From contig JAUYPV010000161.1 in the NCBI GenBank assembly GCA_030697555.1, positions 1-64,000 on the forward strand: a stretch of DNA of 64,000 nucleotides, read 5' to 3'. Shown here one piece after another: positions 1-11,620 of the stretch (position 1 is its first letter; every line of letters begins with the position of its first letter). Position numbers and translations under genes: made by a program. Below the pieces are notes generated by a model that searched no databases, was not told the origin of the DNA, and saw nothing but the letters and a program-made list of their open reading frames with translations. Source of the DNA: Hyphomonadaceae bacterium (GTDB taxonomy: Bacteria > Pseudomonadota > Alphaproteobacteria > Caulobacterales > Hyphomonadaceae).

Positions 1-438
1 GGAGATCTTCAGGTAGGCGTAGTGGCGCGGGGTGAGGCGGTAGCCGCTCTCCGGCACCAGCGACACGAAGGGATGGTCCGGCGCGGGCAGGTGCGTGTGC
101 ACCGCGTCCATCACCTGTTCGTACTGGTGCGGGCCGGTGACGGCGAGGACGCCGGGGTGTCGATCGGTGATCACGCTGGCTTCGGCGCCGAGGCAGCCGG
201 TGACGATGACTTTGCCATTTTCGTTGAGCGCTTCGCCGATGGCCTGCAGGCTTTCATCGCGGGCGCTATCGAGGAAGCCGCACGTATTAACCAGGACGAG
301 GTCCGCGCCCTTGTAGTCGGGGGCAATCTGATAGCCCTCGGCGCGCAGGCGCGTGATGATGCGCTCGCTGTCGACCAGCGCCTTGGGGCAGCCGAGGGAG
401 ACGATCCCGACCTTGGGTTGGGTGAGGCTTGTGGACAT
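1..438 (-). CDS. rimO: Ribosomal protein S12 methylthiotransferase RimO, N-terminal part (runs off the left edge)
   Basis: Reverse strand reads [71 protein letters not shown]...VIVTGCLGA; typical RimO/MiaB N-terminus with three Fe-S Cys. Missing from the ORF track because it has no stop in the window. Confidence 0.92.
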   Translation of the reverse strand, partial: MSTSLTQPKVGIVSLGCPKALVDSERIITRLRAEGYQIAPDYKGADLVLVNTCGFLDSARDESLQAIGEALNENGKVIVTGCLGAEASVITDRHPGVLAVTGPHQYEQVMDAVHTHLPAPDHPFVSLVPESGYRLTPRHYAYLKIS

Positions 439-590
439 GTCGCGGCCCTATAGCGCCGAAGGGGCGGGAAGGCCAGCGGGGCGGACAGGGCTTGCCGGAG
501 AGGGGCGATTTGGCGCGGGTGTTCGACTTGATGGCCTGTGACCGTTAGCCTGCGACCGCCACTACAGCCGCGAAAAGGATCCGGACATCC

Positions 591-965
591 ATGCTCTACG
601 CCGTACTCGCCTACCACGTAGAACAGATCATCACTGAACTGAGCCAGACGCAGGACGAGGCCCTGATGACGGACCTCCATACCGTCCACGATCGGCTGAC
701 GGCGGAGCGCAAGCTCGGCCCGGCGGCGCGGCTCGGGGCGACGGCCAAGGCGGTCACGATACGGAGCGGCATGGTGATCGATGGGCCGTTCGCCGAGACC
801 AAGGAAGCGCTGCTCGGTTTCTACGTGCTCGATTGCGCGACGCAGGAGGAAGCGATCGCCGCGGCGAAGGATCTGCAGAGGGTAAACCTTTCGGCCGTCT
901 ACGAAGTGAGGCCGATCCCGCTCTACCTGCCGGGTGTAGCGTTTCCGGTAATGGCGGCCGATTGA
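591..965 (+). CDS. YCII-related (DGPF domain) protein
   Basis: DGPFAETKEALLGFYVLDCATQEEAIAAAKDL is typical of YCII/DGPF proteins. Confidence 0.75.
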   Translation: MLYAVLAYHVEQIITELSQTQDEALMTDLHTVHDRLTAERKLGPAARLGATAKAVTIRSGMVIDGPFAETKEALLGFYVLDCATQEEAIAAAKDLQRVNLSAVYEVRPIPLYLPGVAFPVMAAD

Positions 966-1021
966 GAAAAGGGCGACGGATCCCTGATCCGCCGCCCTTT
1001 CTTATTCAGTAGAAGCTGGCG

Positions 1022-2233
1022 CTAGGCCGTCAGCACTTTCTTGAGGGCGGCCTCGCAACGATCGAGCTCCCAGTCCTCACCGACGCAGATGCGCGTCCAG
1101 TTGTCGTAGCCCTTCCAGGAGCGGCCGACGACGCGGACGCCTTCGGCCATCATCTTCTCGGCGAACACTTTGTTCGGCATGCCGACGTCGAAGAAGACGA
1201 AGCTGGCTTGCGGGTTCGCGGCGATCGGGCGGTTGAGGGCCTTCGCCATGGCGAAGAGGCGCTCGCGGCCGGCCTTGAACTTCGGGCGCATCGTCGGCAC
1301 GAAATCCGTGTCGGCGAGGCTGGCCATCGCCGCGACGATGCCGGCGTGGTTGACGCCGCCGCCACGGGTGACCTGACCCAGCTTGCCGGCGAGTTCGGCG
1401 GAGGCGATGCCGTAGCCGAGGCGCTGGCCGGCCATGCCGTAGATCTTCGAGAAGGTGCGGCAGACGATGACGTTGTGGCCTTCGCGCACGAGGCTTGTCA
1501 TGACGTTGCCGTCATAGTCGTCGCAGAGATGGAGATAGGCCTCGTCGATGAAGCACGGCGCCGTCTTCGACGCCTCGATGGCGAAGGCTTTGAGCTTCAC
1601 CGGATCGACCATGTTGCCGGTCGGGTTGTTCGGGTTGCAGATATAGGTCGCGGTCGTCTTCTTGGAGATCTTGGCGGCCATGGCGTCGAGATCGACGCTC
1701 AGGTCGGCGGTCAACGGCGTCATGATGACTTCCGCGCCATAGCCGGCGACCGTACGCGGGACGCCCTCATAGGTGGCGATGGAGGTGACGAGCTGGCCCT
1801 TGCCCTTGGCGGCGACCATCTCGCCGAAGGCGGCGAGGATCGGTCCCGAACCGTTCGACAGGAAGATCTGGTCGGGCGAGACGCCCTCGATGGTTGCGAT
1901 CTGCTTTTTCAGCTCTTCGCCTTCGCCGTCGGCGTAGCGGGCCGTGAGGGCAGCCTTCGCGATCATGGCCTCGACCGCCTTCTTCGAGGGGCCGAAGGGG
2001 CTTTCGTTGGCGCCGAGGATGGCAGGGCCGGATGTGTCCGGCGCCGGGGTGGCGGGGGCTGGCGCGGCGGAGGCTTCCGTTCCGACTTTCGAGCAGCCGG
2101 CGGCGAGGGCGGCGGCGCCGACGCTGGCGAGGCCCAACCCGCGTAGCAGCGAGCGGCGGGATGTCTCGATCTTTTCAATCGGCGTCGCCGTCGCCGGCGG
2201 GTTGGTTTCGGGAATGGTGTCGGGGTGTCTCAT
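1022..2233 (-). CDS. PLP-dependent class I/II aminotransferase (histidinol-phosphate aminotransferase-like) with Tat-type signal
   Basis: SRRSLLRGLGLASVGAAALAAGC signal; NPNNPTGN, CRTFSKIYGMAGQRLGYG PLP-site motifs. Start moved to MRHPDT. Confidence 0.85.
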   Translation of the reverse strand: MRHPDTIPETNPPATATPIEKIETSRRSLLRGLGLASVGAAALAAGCSKVGTEASAAPAPATPAPDTSGPAILGANESPFGPSKKAVEAMIAKAALTARYADGEGEELKKQIATIEGVSPDQIFLSNGSGPILAAFGEMVAAKGKGQLVTSIATYEGVPRTVAGYGAEVIMTPLTADLSVDLDAMAAKISKKTTATYICNPNNPTGNMVDPVKLKAFAIEASKTAPCFIDEAYLHLCDDYDGNVMTSLVREGHNVIVCRTFSKIYGMAGQRLGYGIASAELAGKLGQVTRGGGVNHAGIVAAMASLADTDFVPTMRPKFKAGRERLFAMAKALNRPIAANPQASFVFFDVGMPNKVFAEKMMAEGVRVVGRSWKGYDNWTRICVGEDWELDRCEAALKKVLTA

Positions 2234-2495
2234 GCTGTCATCCTCCAGGGGCGCCGTCCGAGCGCCGGGCCAAGTCTTGGTAGAGCTTCGGGGAGTGCAG
2301 GGCGGGGCATGCCGGGGAGCCCGCACTCACGTCGCGGACATCGGCGGATATTCGGCGCAGAGTCGCAATCGGGAACCGCGTCGAAGGCCCGAAATCAGGT
2401 TCTGGAGAGCGCCGTTGCATGAGTGGAGGGCGCCAACGCCGAACTTGCGGGCGCTGCGGATTTGGGCGCCCAAACCGTAAGCGCTGAAAGCGGGT

Positions 2496-2876
2496 CTAGC
2501 GCGTGGCGAGCAGGTAGGCGGCGAACAGCGCGACCATCAGGCTGTCCAGAACCACGGCAAGGCCGGCCTGTTTCCTCAGGAAAGCCTGCCCCTTCGACAG
2601 CACTAGAGCGATGAATACGAGCTTTCCCGCGCCGACAAAGACGAGGGCGACGGAACGGGCCTCGGGATAGAAAGCCACATAGATCAGCAGCAGGCCGCCG
2701 GCGGCGATGAGAGCGCCCCAGTTGCGCGTGATCAGGACGCTCGCCGGGCTCTCGACGGTCTCACCGAAATAGGCGCGCATCGTCGCGCGAGGGGCAAACA
2801 CCGCCTGGATCATGCTGAAGGTAAGCAGGCCGGAGCCGAGCAGAATCCACTGCATATTGTCGACAAGCCAGGCCAT
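2496..2876 (-). CDS. Small multi-pass membrane protein, unknown function
   Basis: 126 aa ORF with several hydrophobic segments; RBS-like context. Confidence 0.6.
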   Translation of the reverse strand: MAWLVDNMQWILLGSGLLTFSMIQAVFAPRATMRAYFGETVESPASVLITRNWGALIAAGGLLLIYVAFYPEARSVALVFVGAGKLVFIALVLSKGQAFLRKQAGLAVVLDSLMVALFAAYLLATR

Positions 2877-2959
2877 GATGAAATCCCCCGAGGTTCAAGC
2901 TTGTCGTAGCATCAGCCTCGGCGGGCCGCCTATAGGCCCCAACCCGCCTCGCCGCTGCG

Positions 2960-4372
<1,413 letters not shown>

Positions 4373-4394
4373 GGGGTTGGCCTTGCTCGTCGCA

Positions 4395-5135
4395 TCAGGG
4401 CTGAAGGTGATTGGCGGGATCGTAGAGGTTGAGGCCGCGATTCTCGGCTGCGCGCTCGAAAGACAGAGTGACGGCGCCCTTGGGCTCGGCTGCGGCGCCG
4501 AAGGCTAGCCTTACGCCCAGCGCTTCACACACGCCGGGCTGCACGATCTTGCAGTCGATCGGCTTGTCCGACTTGTCCCGCTCGATGAATATGTTGAAGC
4601 GCGGTGCGCCGTTCTTCATGCCTGAAAACACCAGCCGGGCCGACGCAGGCGGCAGGTCGGCGCTGGTCGCCGGCTCGTAGCGGGTCTTGGGAATAGCGAC
4701 GAGGCTCTTCAAGAAACTAGAGAAGTAGCGGCTGTCCGCCCCCCGGTCGCTAGTGATGTAACTGCCATCGAATGTGCCGTCACCATCGAGATCGCGAAGA
4801 CACTGGACGTCGGTGTTCACCCTAGCCGTGTCGATCGGCGCGCAATAGGCGACACCGGTCGAGAGCTGATAGCCGAACATGACTGTTCCGGCGGGCACAC
4901 CGGCGACCTTGGGCCGGCTGCGCTCCACTGCGGCTTCGACCAGGCGCACGGCCTTGGCCGCGCGGACAGTCTCGGTCCAGGCCGTTTCCCCCGGCTTCAC
5001 CGTGACGGTCTGGTGAGCATGGGTGAAGGCATCGAAGCTGAGGGCGACGGAGCCCTGCTCGGCCCGTGCGATCTTCTGCGCGGCGGCGGCCGGTGCGAGA
5101 GCAACGAGCAGCGCGATGGCGATAGCGGTCTTCAT
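4395..5135 (-). CDS. Secreted protein of unknown function, inside the pnt operon
   Basis: 246 aa, signal peptide MKTAIAIALLVALAPAAAAQ; short gaps (about 22 and 11 bp) to pnt genes on both sides. Confidence 0.75.
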   Translation of the reverse strand: MKTAIAIALLVALAPAAAAQKIARAEQGSVALSFDAFTHAHQTVTVKPGETAWTETVRAAKAVRLVEAAVERSRPKVAGVPAGTVMFGYQLSTGVAYCAPIDTARVNTDVQCLRDLDGDGTFDGSYITSDRGADSRYFSSFLKSLVAIPKTRYEPATSADLPPASARLVFSGMKNGAPRFNIFIERDKSDKPIDCKIVQPGVCEALGVRLAFGAAAEPKGAVTLSFERAAENRGLNLYDPANHLQP

Positions 5136-5146
5136 GGTCGTCCCCC

Positions 5147-5566
5147 TTATTGCGCGTTCGGCTTGGCGGCTGGTTTTTCTTTCTTCTTGTACATGGCGAG
5201 CATGCGGCGTGTGACGAGGAAGCCGCCGAAGATGTTGACGGAGGCAAGCGCCACGGCGACGCCGCCCATGCCTTTCGAGATCCAGAGGTCGGAGGTCATC
5301 TCCTGGCCAGAGCCGGCGACGGAGGCGATCAGCGCGCCGACGATGATGACGGAGGAGATGGCGTTGGTGACGGCCATCAGCGGCGTATGCAGCGCGGGCG
5401 TCACCGACCAGACGACATAGTAGCCGACGAAGATCGCCAGCACGAAGATGCCGAGGCGGAAGATGATCGGATCGGCGCCGCCGCTTTCCGTGGCGGCGAA
5501 GGCGGGCATGGCCAGCGCGAGTGCGAGGCCGGCGAGAAGAGCGAGGCGTTTCATGATGTCCTTCAT
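5147..5566 (-). CDS. pntAB: NAD(P) transhydrogenase subunit alpha, membrane part
   Basis: [20 protein letters not shown]...[31 protein letters not shown]. Start at MKDIMKR. Confidence 0.9.
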   Translation of the reverse strand: MKDIMKRLALLAGLALALAMPAFAATESGGADPIIFRLGIFVLAIFVGYYVVWSVTPALHTPLMAVTNAISSVIIVGALIASVAGSGQEMTSDLWISKGMGGVAVALASVNIFGGFLVTRRMLAMYKKKEKPAAKPNAQ

Positions 5567-5772
5567 CGCTCTTTTTGGCCTTCTTTCTTCTTCGGCTTCT
5601 TCTTGCTGCCCTTGATGATGTAGCGGATGCCCACCGAGACCATGGCCAGCGAGATCGCGGCGACGACGAAGTTCGGCAGCGGCGCGGGTCCCGGAACGGC
5701 GAGCATCTGCGCGAACCATACGCCCAGAACTGCGCCCGTGATCGTCAGGATGAACCCGATCGCTTTGGACAC
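5563..5772 (-). CDS. 69-aa membrane protein with Lys-rich tail, between pntAA and pntAB
   Basis: Two hydrophobic segments then [20 protein letters not shown] overlap with pntAB start. Confidence 0.7.
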   Translation of the reverse strand: MSKAIGFILTITGAVLGVWFAQMLAVPGPAPLPNFVVAAISLAMVSVGIRYIIKGSKKKPKKKEGQKER

Positions 5773-5774
5773 GG

Positions 5775-6902
5775 TCAGCCATCTTTCAGCGCCGGGTGAA
5801 CCACCTGTCCGTCGCGGGTAAGGACCGACGCCTTCACGATCTCATCGTCCCACTTCGGCGCGAAGGCGGCGTTCTCGCCGGTCAGCAGCGGCAGGAGGGC
5901 GAGCAGGTTGCGGGCGTAGAGGGCGGAGGCGTCGGCGGCGACATGCGCGGGAAGGTTGGAGAAGCCGATGACCTTCACGCCATTGACGTCGACGACTTCG
6001 TCGGCTTTCGACAGCGGGCAGTTGCCGCCCTGGGTCACGGCGAGATCCACGACCACGGAGCCGGGGCGCATGGATTTGACCATGGCCTCGGTGACCAGCA
6101 CGGGCGCGGGCCGGCCGGGGATCAGGGCGGTGGTGATCACCATGTCCTGCTTGGCGATATGGGCGGCGACCAGTTCGGCCTGCTTCTTCTGGTAGTCGGG
6201 CGACATCGGCTTGGCGTAGCCGGCGGTGGTCTCGGCGGTCTTGAACTCCTCGTCCTCAACCGCGATGAACTTGGCGCCGAGCGAGGCGACCTGCTCTTTC
6301 GCGGCGGGGCGCACGTCGGTGGCGGAGACGATGCCGCCGAGGCGGCGGGCGGTGGCGATGGCCTGGAGGCCGGCGACGCCGGCGCCCATCACGAAGATCT
6401 TCGCGGCGGCGACGGTGCCGGCGGCGGTCATCATCATCGGCACGGCGCGGCCGTAGAGCTGCGAGCCTTCGATCACGGCGCGGTAGCCGGCGAGGTTCGC
6501 TTGGCTCGACAGCACGTCCATGGATTGCGCCCGCGTGATGCGAGGCACGAACTCCATCGCGACGGCGGTGAGGCCGTGCGCGGCCCAGGCGGCGGCTTCC
6601 TTCTTCGCGGCGTAGGGTTCTAGCAGGGCGACGAGGCCGGCTGTCTTCGGATAGGTCGCGAGTTCGGCCGTGTCTGGCGCGCGTACCTTGAAGACGATGT
6701 CGGCGCCGGAAAGAACTGAGGAGGCAGGGCCGACGGTGGCGCCGGCGGCGGTGAAGTCCTCGTCGCGGATGCCAGCTGTGATCCCCGCGCCGGCTTCCAC
6801 GGCGACGGTGTGCTTCAGGGCGATGAGCTTCTTGATTGTATCAGGAGTTGCCGAGACGCGCGTTTCGCCAGCGCGCCGTTCCTTGAGGACTGCAATCCGC
6901 AT
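5775..6902 (-). CDS. pntAA: NAD(P) transhydrogenase subunit alpha, NAD-binding part
   Basis: [26 protein letters not shown]...[40 protein letters not shown]. Confidence 0.95.
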   Translation of the reverse strand: MRIAVLKERRAGETRVSATPDTIKKLIALKHTVAVEAGAGITAGIRDEDFTAAGATVGPASSVLSGADIVFKVRAPDTAELATYPKTAGLVALLEPYAAKKEAAAWAAHGLTAVAMEFVPRITRAQSMDVLSSQANLAGYRAVIEGSQLYGRAVPMMMTAAGTVAAAKIFVMGAGVAGLQAIATARRLGGIVSATDVRPAAKEQVASLGAKFIAVEDEEFKTAETTAGYAKPMSPDYQKKQAELVAAHIAKQDMVITTALIPGRPAPVLVTEAMVKSMRPGSVVVDLAVTQGGNCPLSKADEVVDVNGVKVIGFSNLPAHVAADASALYARNLLALLPLLTGENAAFAPKWDDEIVKASVLTRDGQVVHPALKDG

Positions 6903-6930
6903 CGGCTCTCCGGCTCAGTGATGGGTAACC

Positions 6931-7269
6931 CTAGAGCAGTGCACCGCCGAGCCAAATAAGAATCTCGATGAAGACCCCCAGCACACACAGGCCGACCACC
7001 GTGGCGATCCAGGCGCCGCCGAGGTTCATCAGCAGGCCGGCAAGGATGCCGAACACCGCAAAGCCGATCATGGCGCCGATCCACGGAACGCCCATGGTGA
7101 TGGTGAAGACCGAGTAGCCGACCACGAGCAGGATCAGCATCGACGACCAGGCCGTCAGCGTGCCGAAGCCTCTCCAGTTGGCGCGGCGCGCGGACATGTC
7201 CATATAGGCGTCGGTATGCGCCGGGGGAGTGACGATCGGGCCCTTCGGTGCAGTTTCGGCATGCGCCAT
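6931..7269 (-). CDS. Small membrane protein, possibly aa3-type cytochrome oxidase subunit IV-like
   Basis: YMDMSARRANWRGFGTLTAWSSMLILLVVGYSVFTI resembles short bacterial subunit IV; start at MAHAETAPKG. Confidence 0.55.
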   Translation of the reverse strand: MAHAETAPKGPIVTPPAHTDAYMDMSARRANWRGFGTLTAWSSMLILLVVGYSVFTITMGVPWIGAMIGFAVFGILAGLLMNLGGAWIATVVGLCVLGVFIEILIWLGGALL

Positions 7270-7498
7270 GGCGAGTGGTCTCCGCTGAATTCGGTTCGCA
7301 TGTAACCGTATCGTGAGACGATGAAAAGCGCCCAGAAAGCCGCAGAACCGGAAAATGACGTAACGATTTCGGGCAATTCGCGCATGCCGGCCCGAATCGA
7401 GCGTCGTGTTTAAGGGTTCGCGAACCACGCGCGGCCCGTTGGCGGCCCATTCGGCGGCTGACATAGTCGCGTGTGACAACGTCTAGCGGGAGTGTCGG

Positions 7499-9523
7499 AT
7501 GAAGGTTCGTCTGTGGGCATCGAGCGCCGTGGCGCTGGCATTGGCGGCGGCAATTTCCGGATCGGCTATCGCCGACAAGGAAAGCGATGTGGTCGCCGCG
7601 CCGGCAGCGGCCGACAATTTCCGCCTGGTCGACAATACGGGTTTTGCGCAGGAGCTGCGCCGCCTGGTCGACGTCAAGGCGATTGTGGTGGTCAGCCAGG
7701 CCAATGGCGACAAGCGCTCGCGGGCGGCGGCCAAGGCGCTAGAGGCGATCAAGGCGGCGAACCCCGACGTCGAATTCCTGATGCTGAATTCCAGCCTCAA
7801 TGACGGCCGCAACGAGATCGTGGCCGAGGCCAGGTCGCAGGGTTACTCGATCCCGGTGATGGACGACGACAACCAGCTCGTCGGCGAACAGCTCGGTGTC
7901 TCCTATGTGGGCGAAGCGTTCGTCATCCAGCCGAAGACGCTGAAGGTTCTCTATCACGGGCCGGTCGATCAGGCCGGGGCCAAGAAGAAGACCAAGGGCT
8001 ATCTCGCGGCGGCGCTTGCCGAGATGAAGGCCGGCGCGCCTGTCTCCGTTTCGTACGTCACGGGCAAGGGCACGGCGGTTGCGTTCCCGGAACGCAAGCG
8101 CATCGCCCAGCATCAGGCGATATCGTATTCGAAAGACGTTGCTCCGATCCTCGAAGCCAAGTGCGTCACATGCCACCAGACCGGCGGCATCGGCCCGTTC
8201 GCCATGTCGGACTACACAATGGTGAAGGGCTTTGCGCCGATGATCCGCGAAGCGATCCGCACCGACACGATGCCGCCCTGGCATCCCGATCCGACGGTCG
8301 GCAAGTTCGCGCATGACCAAAGCCTGACGCAGGACCAGATCAAGACGATCGTCCACTGGGTGGAAGCCGGCGCGCCGCGCGGCGAAGGCCCCGATCCGCT
8401 CGCCGCTGTCCAGCGCACCGCGCCGGAATGGCCGCTCGGCAAGCCGGACCTCGTGCTCGATATTCCGACCTACGCGATCCCGGCTTCGGGCGTGGTGCAG
8501 TACCAGTATCCGACCACCGCCAACCCGCTGACCGAAGGGCGCTGGGTGAAAGCGGCGACCTTGATGCCGGGCGACCGGCGCGGCGTGCACCACATCCTTG
8601 CGGGCTTCATCTCCGGTACGCCGCGGACCGGCCCGGGATCGGCGGGCCAGTGGGAAGCCAGCTACGGCGAGTACGCTGTCGGCGGCGAGAGCTTCAACGT
8701 GCCGGAAAAGATGGGCATCTACCTGCCCCCTGGCGGGTCGATGGGCTTCCAGATGCACTACACGCCCTACGGCAAGGACGCGGCCGACACCTCGAAGATG
8801 GGTCTCTACTTCTATCCGAAGGACAAGACGCCCGAGCTGGTGCTGCGCCACATGGTGACGACGGACAACACGATCGAGCTGCCGCCGAACACGGACCGCC
8901 ACACGGAGATCGCATACTCGAAATTCACCAAGGACGCGGTGCTCTATTCGGCCTTCCTGCACACGCACTATCGCGGCATCGCGGGAAGCCTCGAACTGGT
9001 AAAGCCGGACGGCTCGCGCCAGATGCTGATCAACCTGCCGCGCTATGACTTCAACTGGCAGCGCACCTATGACTTCGTCGAGCCGGTGAAGATCCCGGCG
9101 GGATCGAAACTGGTGTCGACCTATGTCTACGACAACTCGGTGCGCAATGCGGCCAACCCCGATCCGGACGCCATCGTGTTCTGGGGCGACCAGTCGTGGG
9201 AGGAGATGCACTACACCTCCTTCTATTATCAGTGGGCCGACGAGACCGTCGCCAACATGCCTGCAGGCAAGCAGAGCGACGCCAACGCGCCGTTCCGCCC
9301 CTACCGGATCATGGGCATGCTCGACGATAACCTTGACGAGAAGGTCCAGCTCGCGGAGACCAAAGGCACGGTTAGGGAAGTGCTGGCGCCGAAATTCGCC
9401 GAGTTCGACAAGAACAAGGATGGCGGGCTGGACAATACCGAACTCATGGCTGCGGGCAGCCTGCTCATGTCGATCCAGCGGCCGGACGCGCCCGAACCGA
9501 AGCCGCGGGCCAACAAGTCCTAG
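7499..9523 (+). CDS. Multidomain protein: thioredoxin-like region, cytochrome c (CVTCH), copper type II (PHM/DBM-like) monooxygenase fold, EF-hand
   Basis: CVTCHQTGGIGPFAMSDY; copper ligand-like GVHHILAG, QMHYTPYG, HTHYRG, WEEMHYTSF; DKNKDGGLDNTEL EF-hand. Confidence 0.8.
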   Translation: MKVRLWASSAVALALAAAISGSAIADKESDVVAAPAAADNFRLVDNTGFAQELRRLVDVKAIVVVSQANGDKRSRAAAKALEAIKAANPDVEFLMLNSSLNDGRNEIVAEARSQGYSIPVMDDDNQLVGEQLGVSYVGEAFVIQPKTLKVLYHGPVDQAGAKKKTKGYLAAALAEMKAGAPVSVSYVTGKGTAVAFPERKRIAQHQAISYSKDVAPILEAKCVTCHQTGGIGPFAMSDYTMVKGFAPMIREAIRTDTMPPWHPDPTVGKFAHDQSLTQDQIKTIVHWVEAGAPRGEGPDPLAAVQRTAPEWPLGKPDLVLDIPTYAIPASGVVQYQYPTTANPLTEGRWVKAATLMPGDRRGVHHILAGFISGTPRTGPGSAGQWEASYGEYAVGGESFNVPEKMGIYLPPGGSMGFQMHYTPYGKDAADTSKMGLYFYPKDKTPELVLRHMVTTDNTIELPPNTDRHTEIAYSKFTKDAVLYSAFLHTHYRGIAGSLELVKPDGSRQMLINLPRYDFNWQRTYDFVEPVKIPAGSKLVSTYVYDNSVRNAANPDPDAIVFWGDQSWEEMHYTSFYYQWADETVANMPAGKQSDANAPFRPYRIMGMLDDNLDEKVQLAETKGTVREVLAPKFAEFDKNKDGGLDNTELMAAGSLLMSIQRPDAPEPKPRANKS

Positions 9524-10539
9524 CGGATCGTAACTATCCGATCACTCGTCGAGTGACGCCACTCCTGCAGGAGTGTGCGCAGCGCGGCTACGACGGCGAG
9601 CGGCTGGTCCAGCATCACATGGTGGCGGGCTTCGGGGATGACGATGAACGGCACCTGCCGGTTCAGCAGGTCGCGCATGTATTCCTCGACGTCTTCTTCC
9701 CAGAGCGCCGACTTGTCGCCTTTCATCAGGGCGATGCGGCAGCGTGTGGCCTTGAGAAGCTCCTGCGGCGGGCGCGAGACGACGAAGCGCTGCCAGATCG
9801 AGGGATCAAACTTCCACACCCAGCCATCTCCCATCTTTTCTCCATTTGGGCCATCCGGCAACGGCGCCTTCTTGAGGCTCCAGCGGGCGATGTAGTCCAT
9901 GGCGTAGTGGTTCTCGCAAGGCTGCGGCGGCGCCAGGCGGAAGCGGGCAAGCGCGGCCTCCAGCGTCGGATAGACCTTGCCGCCGCGCACGGTTGGCGGA
10001 CCGTGGCGCGGACGATCGGGCGGGTTCACGGGTGAGTCGACGATGACGATGCCGGCAAAACGCTCGCCATGTTCGGCGCCGGTCAGGATCGTCACGAAGC
10101 CGCCGAAGGAGTGCGCGACGATGATCGGCTTCTCGTGATGGCGGAACAGGCCGGTCGCCTCGCACACGGCAAGCTGCTCGCGGGCGAAGACGTCCATGGT
10201 GTAGGTCTCGCGCCAGCTCGAATCGCCCATGCCCGAGAACGTCATGGCGACGACGCGATAGTCGGATGTCAGGTAGGGCGCGACGAAGTCCCACCAGTGG
10301 GCATGCGCGCCATTGCCGTGGACCAGCAGCAGGCCGGGTTTCGATTTGTCGCCCCAGCTCTGGTAGTGGATGCGTGCGCCCTCGCAGTCGACGAAGCCGG
10401 TATCGTAGTGGGCCGCGACCGCATCCTCGAACCATTTGGGCGCCGGCGGCTGCGCGCCATGATAGACGGCAAGCGGGCCCTGCTCGGCGGGCATTTCCAT
10501 CGGCTGGTCGCGGACCAGCTTGTCTTTCCCGTTGGACAT
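9520..10539 (-). CDS. Alpha/beta hydrolase
   Basis: LLLVHGNGAHAHWWDFVAPYL...IIVAHSFGGFVTIL nucleophile elbow; stop overlaps the convergent gene (ctag). Confidence 0.85.
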   Translation of the reverse strand: MSNGKDKLVRDQPMEMPAEQGPLAVYHGAQPPAPKWFEDAVAAHYDTGFVDCEGARIHYQSWGDKSKPGLLLVHGNGAHAHWWDFVAPYLTSDYRVVAMTFSGMGDSSWRETYTMDVFAREQLAVCEATGLFRHHEKPIIVAHSFGGFVTILTGAEHGERFAGIVIVDSPVNPPDRPRHGPPTVRGGKVYPTLEAALARFRLAPPQPCENHYAMDYIARWSLKKAPLPDGPNGEKMGDGWVWKFDPSIWQRFVVSRPPQELLKATRCRIALMKGDKSALWEEDVEEYMRDLLNRQVPFIVIPEARHHVMLDQPLAVVAALRTLLQEWRHSTSDRIVTIR

Positions 10540-10685
10540 GGTTCGCCTCCGCTTGCGTCAACGTCTCTAAGGGCGGCTGGCGGGCGGTGGCAAGCGGGAT
10601 CAAAAAAAGGATGCGGACGGACGCGGCATGCGTCCGTCCGCCAGGCATGCGCGGCTGAAGAGGGGTCAACAGCCGCGCTTGCCGT

Positions 10686-11006
10686 TCATCGCGACGCGAG
10701 CCGATTGATCGCCGGTCCGCTGTCCTTCCAGGCGGTGGTGAGCGTCGGGATGGCGAGGCTCCGCACCGTGTCATCGACCAGCTTGCGGGTGCATCCGGCC
10801 GTGGTGGTGCGCATGACGTGGTCAGGCGCGACACACACGGAGCGGGCGGCTGCGCGGATGCGCTGGAGCAGGACGCCGCCGCTGGCCGGCGCCGACATAT
10901 CGAGGTCGGCGGTTGGGACAATGGCCCTCGCCGGGTCGGCGTGCGCTGCGGGAACAAGAGCCGTGGCGGCGAGTGCGAGGGCAAGCGTTGCGAGGAGGGA
11001 TTTCAT
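10686..11006 (-). CDS. UrcA family protein
   Basis: Signal peptide then DLDMSAPASGGVLLQRIRAAARSVC; UrcA pattern. Confidence 0.75.
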   Translation of the reverse strand: MKSLLATLALALAATALVPAAHADPARAIVPTADLDMSAPASGGVLLQRIRAAARSVCVAPDHVMRTTTAGCTRKLVDDTVRSLAIPTLTTAWKDSGPAINRLASR

Positions 11007-11046
11007 GTCGGTCTCCGAAGGTTGATGTCTGGGAAGGTGAGGGCAA

Positions 11047-11403
11047 TCAGTGCGAAGCGAGCTGCATCGTTTCGTACTTGCGGACGAACAGCGCGGTCAC
11101 CAGCGGCGAGTCGAGTTCGCTGATCGCCCGGCCGAGCGCCTGCTCGCGGCAGGCGTCGAAGCGGGCGGCGAAGGACTGCGGCCTGCCGTGGATACGACCG
11201 CCGCAGGCTCTGTCCGCGGCGCGGTCGAGGCGATGCAGCAGCGTCTGGGCGCCGGCGGCGCGGGTGATGTCGAGGTCGCTGTATTCGACACTGATGCGGA
11301 CGGTGACCGGCTTGCCCGCAAGCGCCGCTGGCGCAAGCGCCGCTGGCGCAAGCGCCAGGCTGGCGGCGAGGGCGATGAGGGCGGATTTGATGAAACGAGA
11401 CAT
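11047..11403 (-). CDS. UrcA family protein
   Basis: MSRFIKSALIALAASLALAPA..., YSDLDITRAAGAQTLLHRLDRAADRACGG. Confidence 0.75.
   Translation of the reverse strand: MSRFIKSALIALAASLALAPAALAPAALAGKPVTVRISVEYSDLDITRAAGAQTLLHRLDRAADRACGGRIHGRPQSFAARFDACREQALGRAISELDSPLVTALFVRKYETMQLASH
11321..11350. repeat. Two perfect 15-bp tandem repeats (agcgccgctggcgca) in a signal peptide region
   Basis: Read directly; encodes LAPAALAPAALA on the minus strand. Confidence 0.9.
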
Positions 11404-11620
11404 TGGGCTTCTCCGTGGGTTAGGTTCGGGGGTCTTGGACAGGATCCGGTCCGCTTCGCCCTGGGATGTCTGGCCAGTGTTCCCGTGGAGGGTGTCGTTT
11501 GGGGGAATGGTCATGGCGGTCGTCCTTCAGAGCGACCCGGTCCGGATCGCCAGGACAGACCGCTCCTTTTCGCCCCGATGAGACAGGACGAGCGCCTGAT
11601 CAGGCTCCGATGGATCGCCG

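Noticed and set aside
1208-2146. 312-aa + strand ORF
   Set aside because: Antisense shadow of the aminotransferase.
7739-9211. 490-aa minus-strand ORF
   Set aside because: Antisense shadow of the copper monooxygenase fusion gene.
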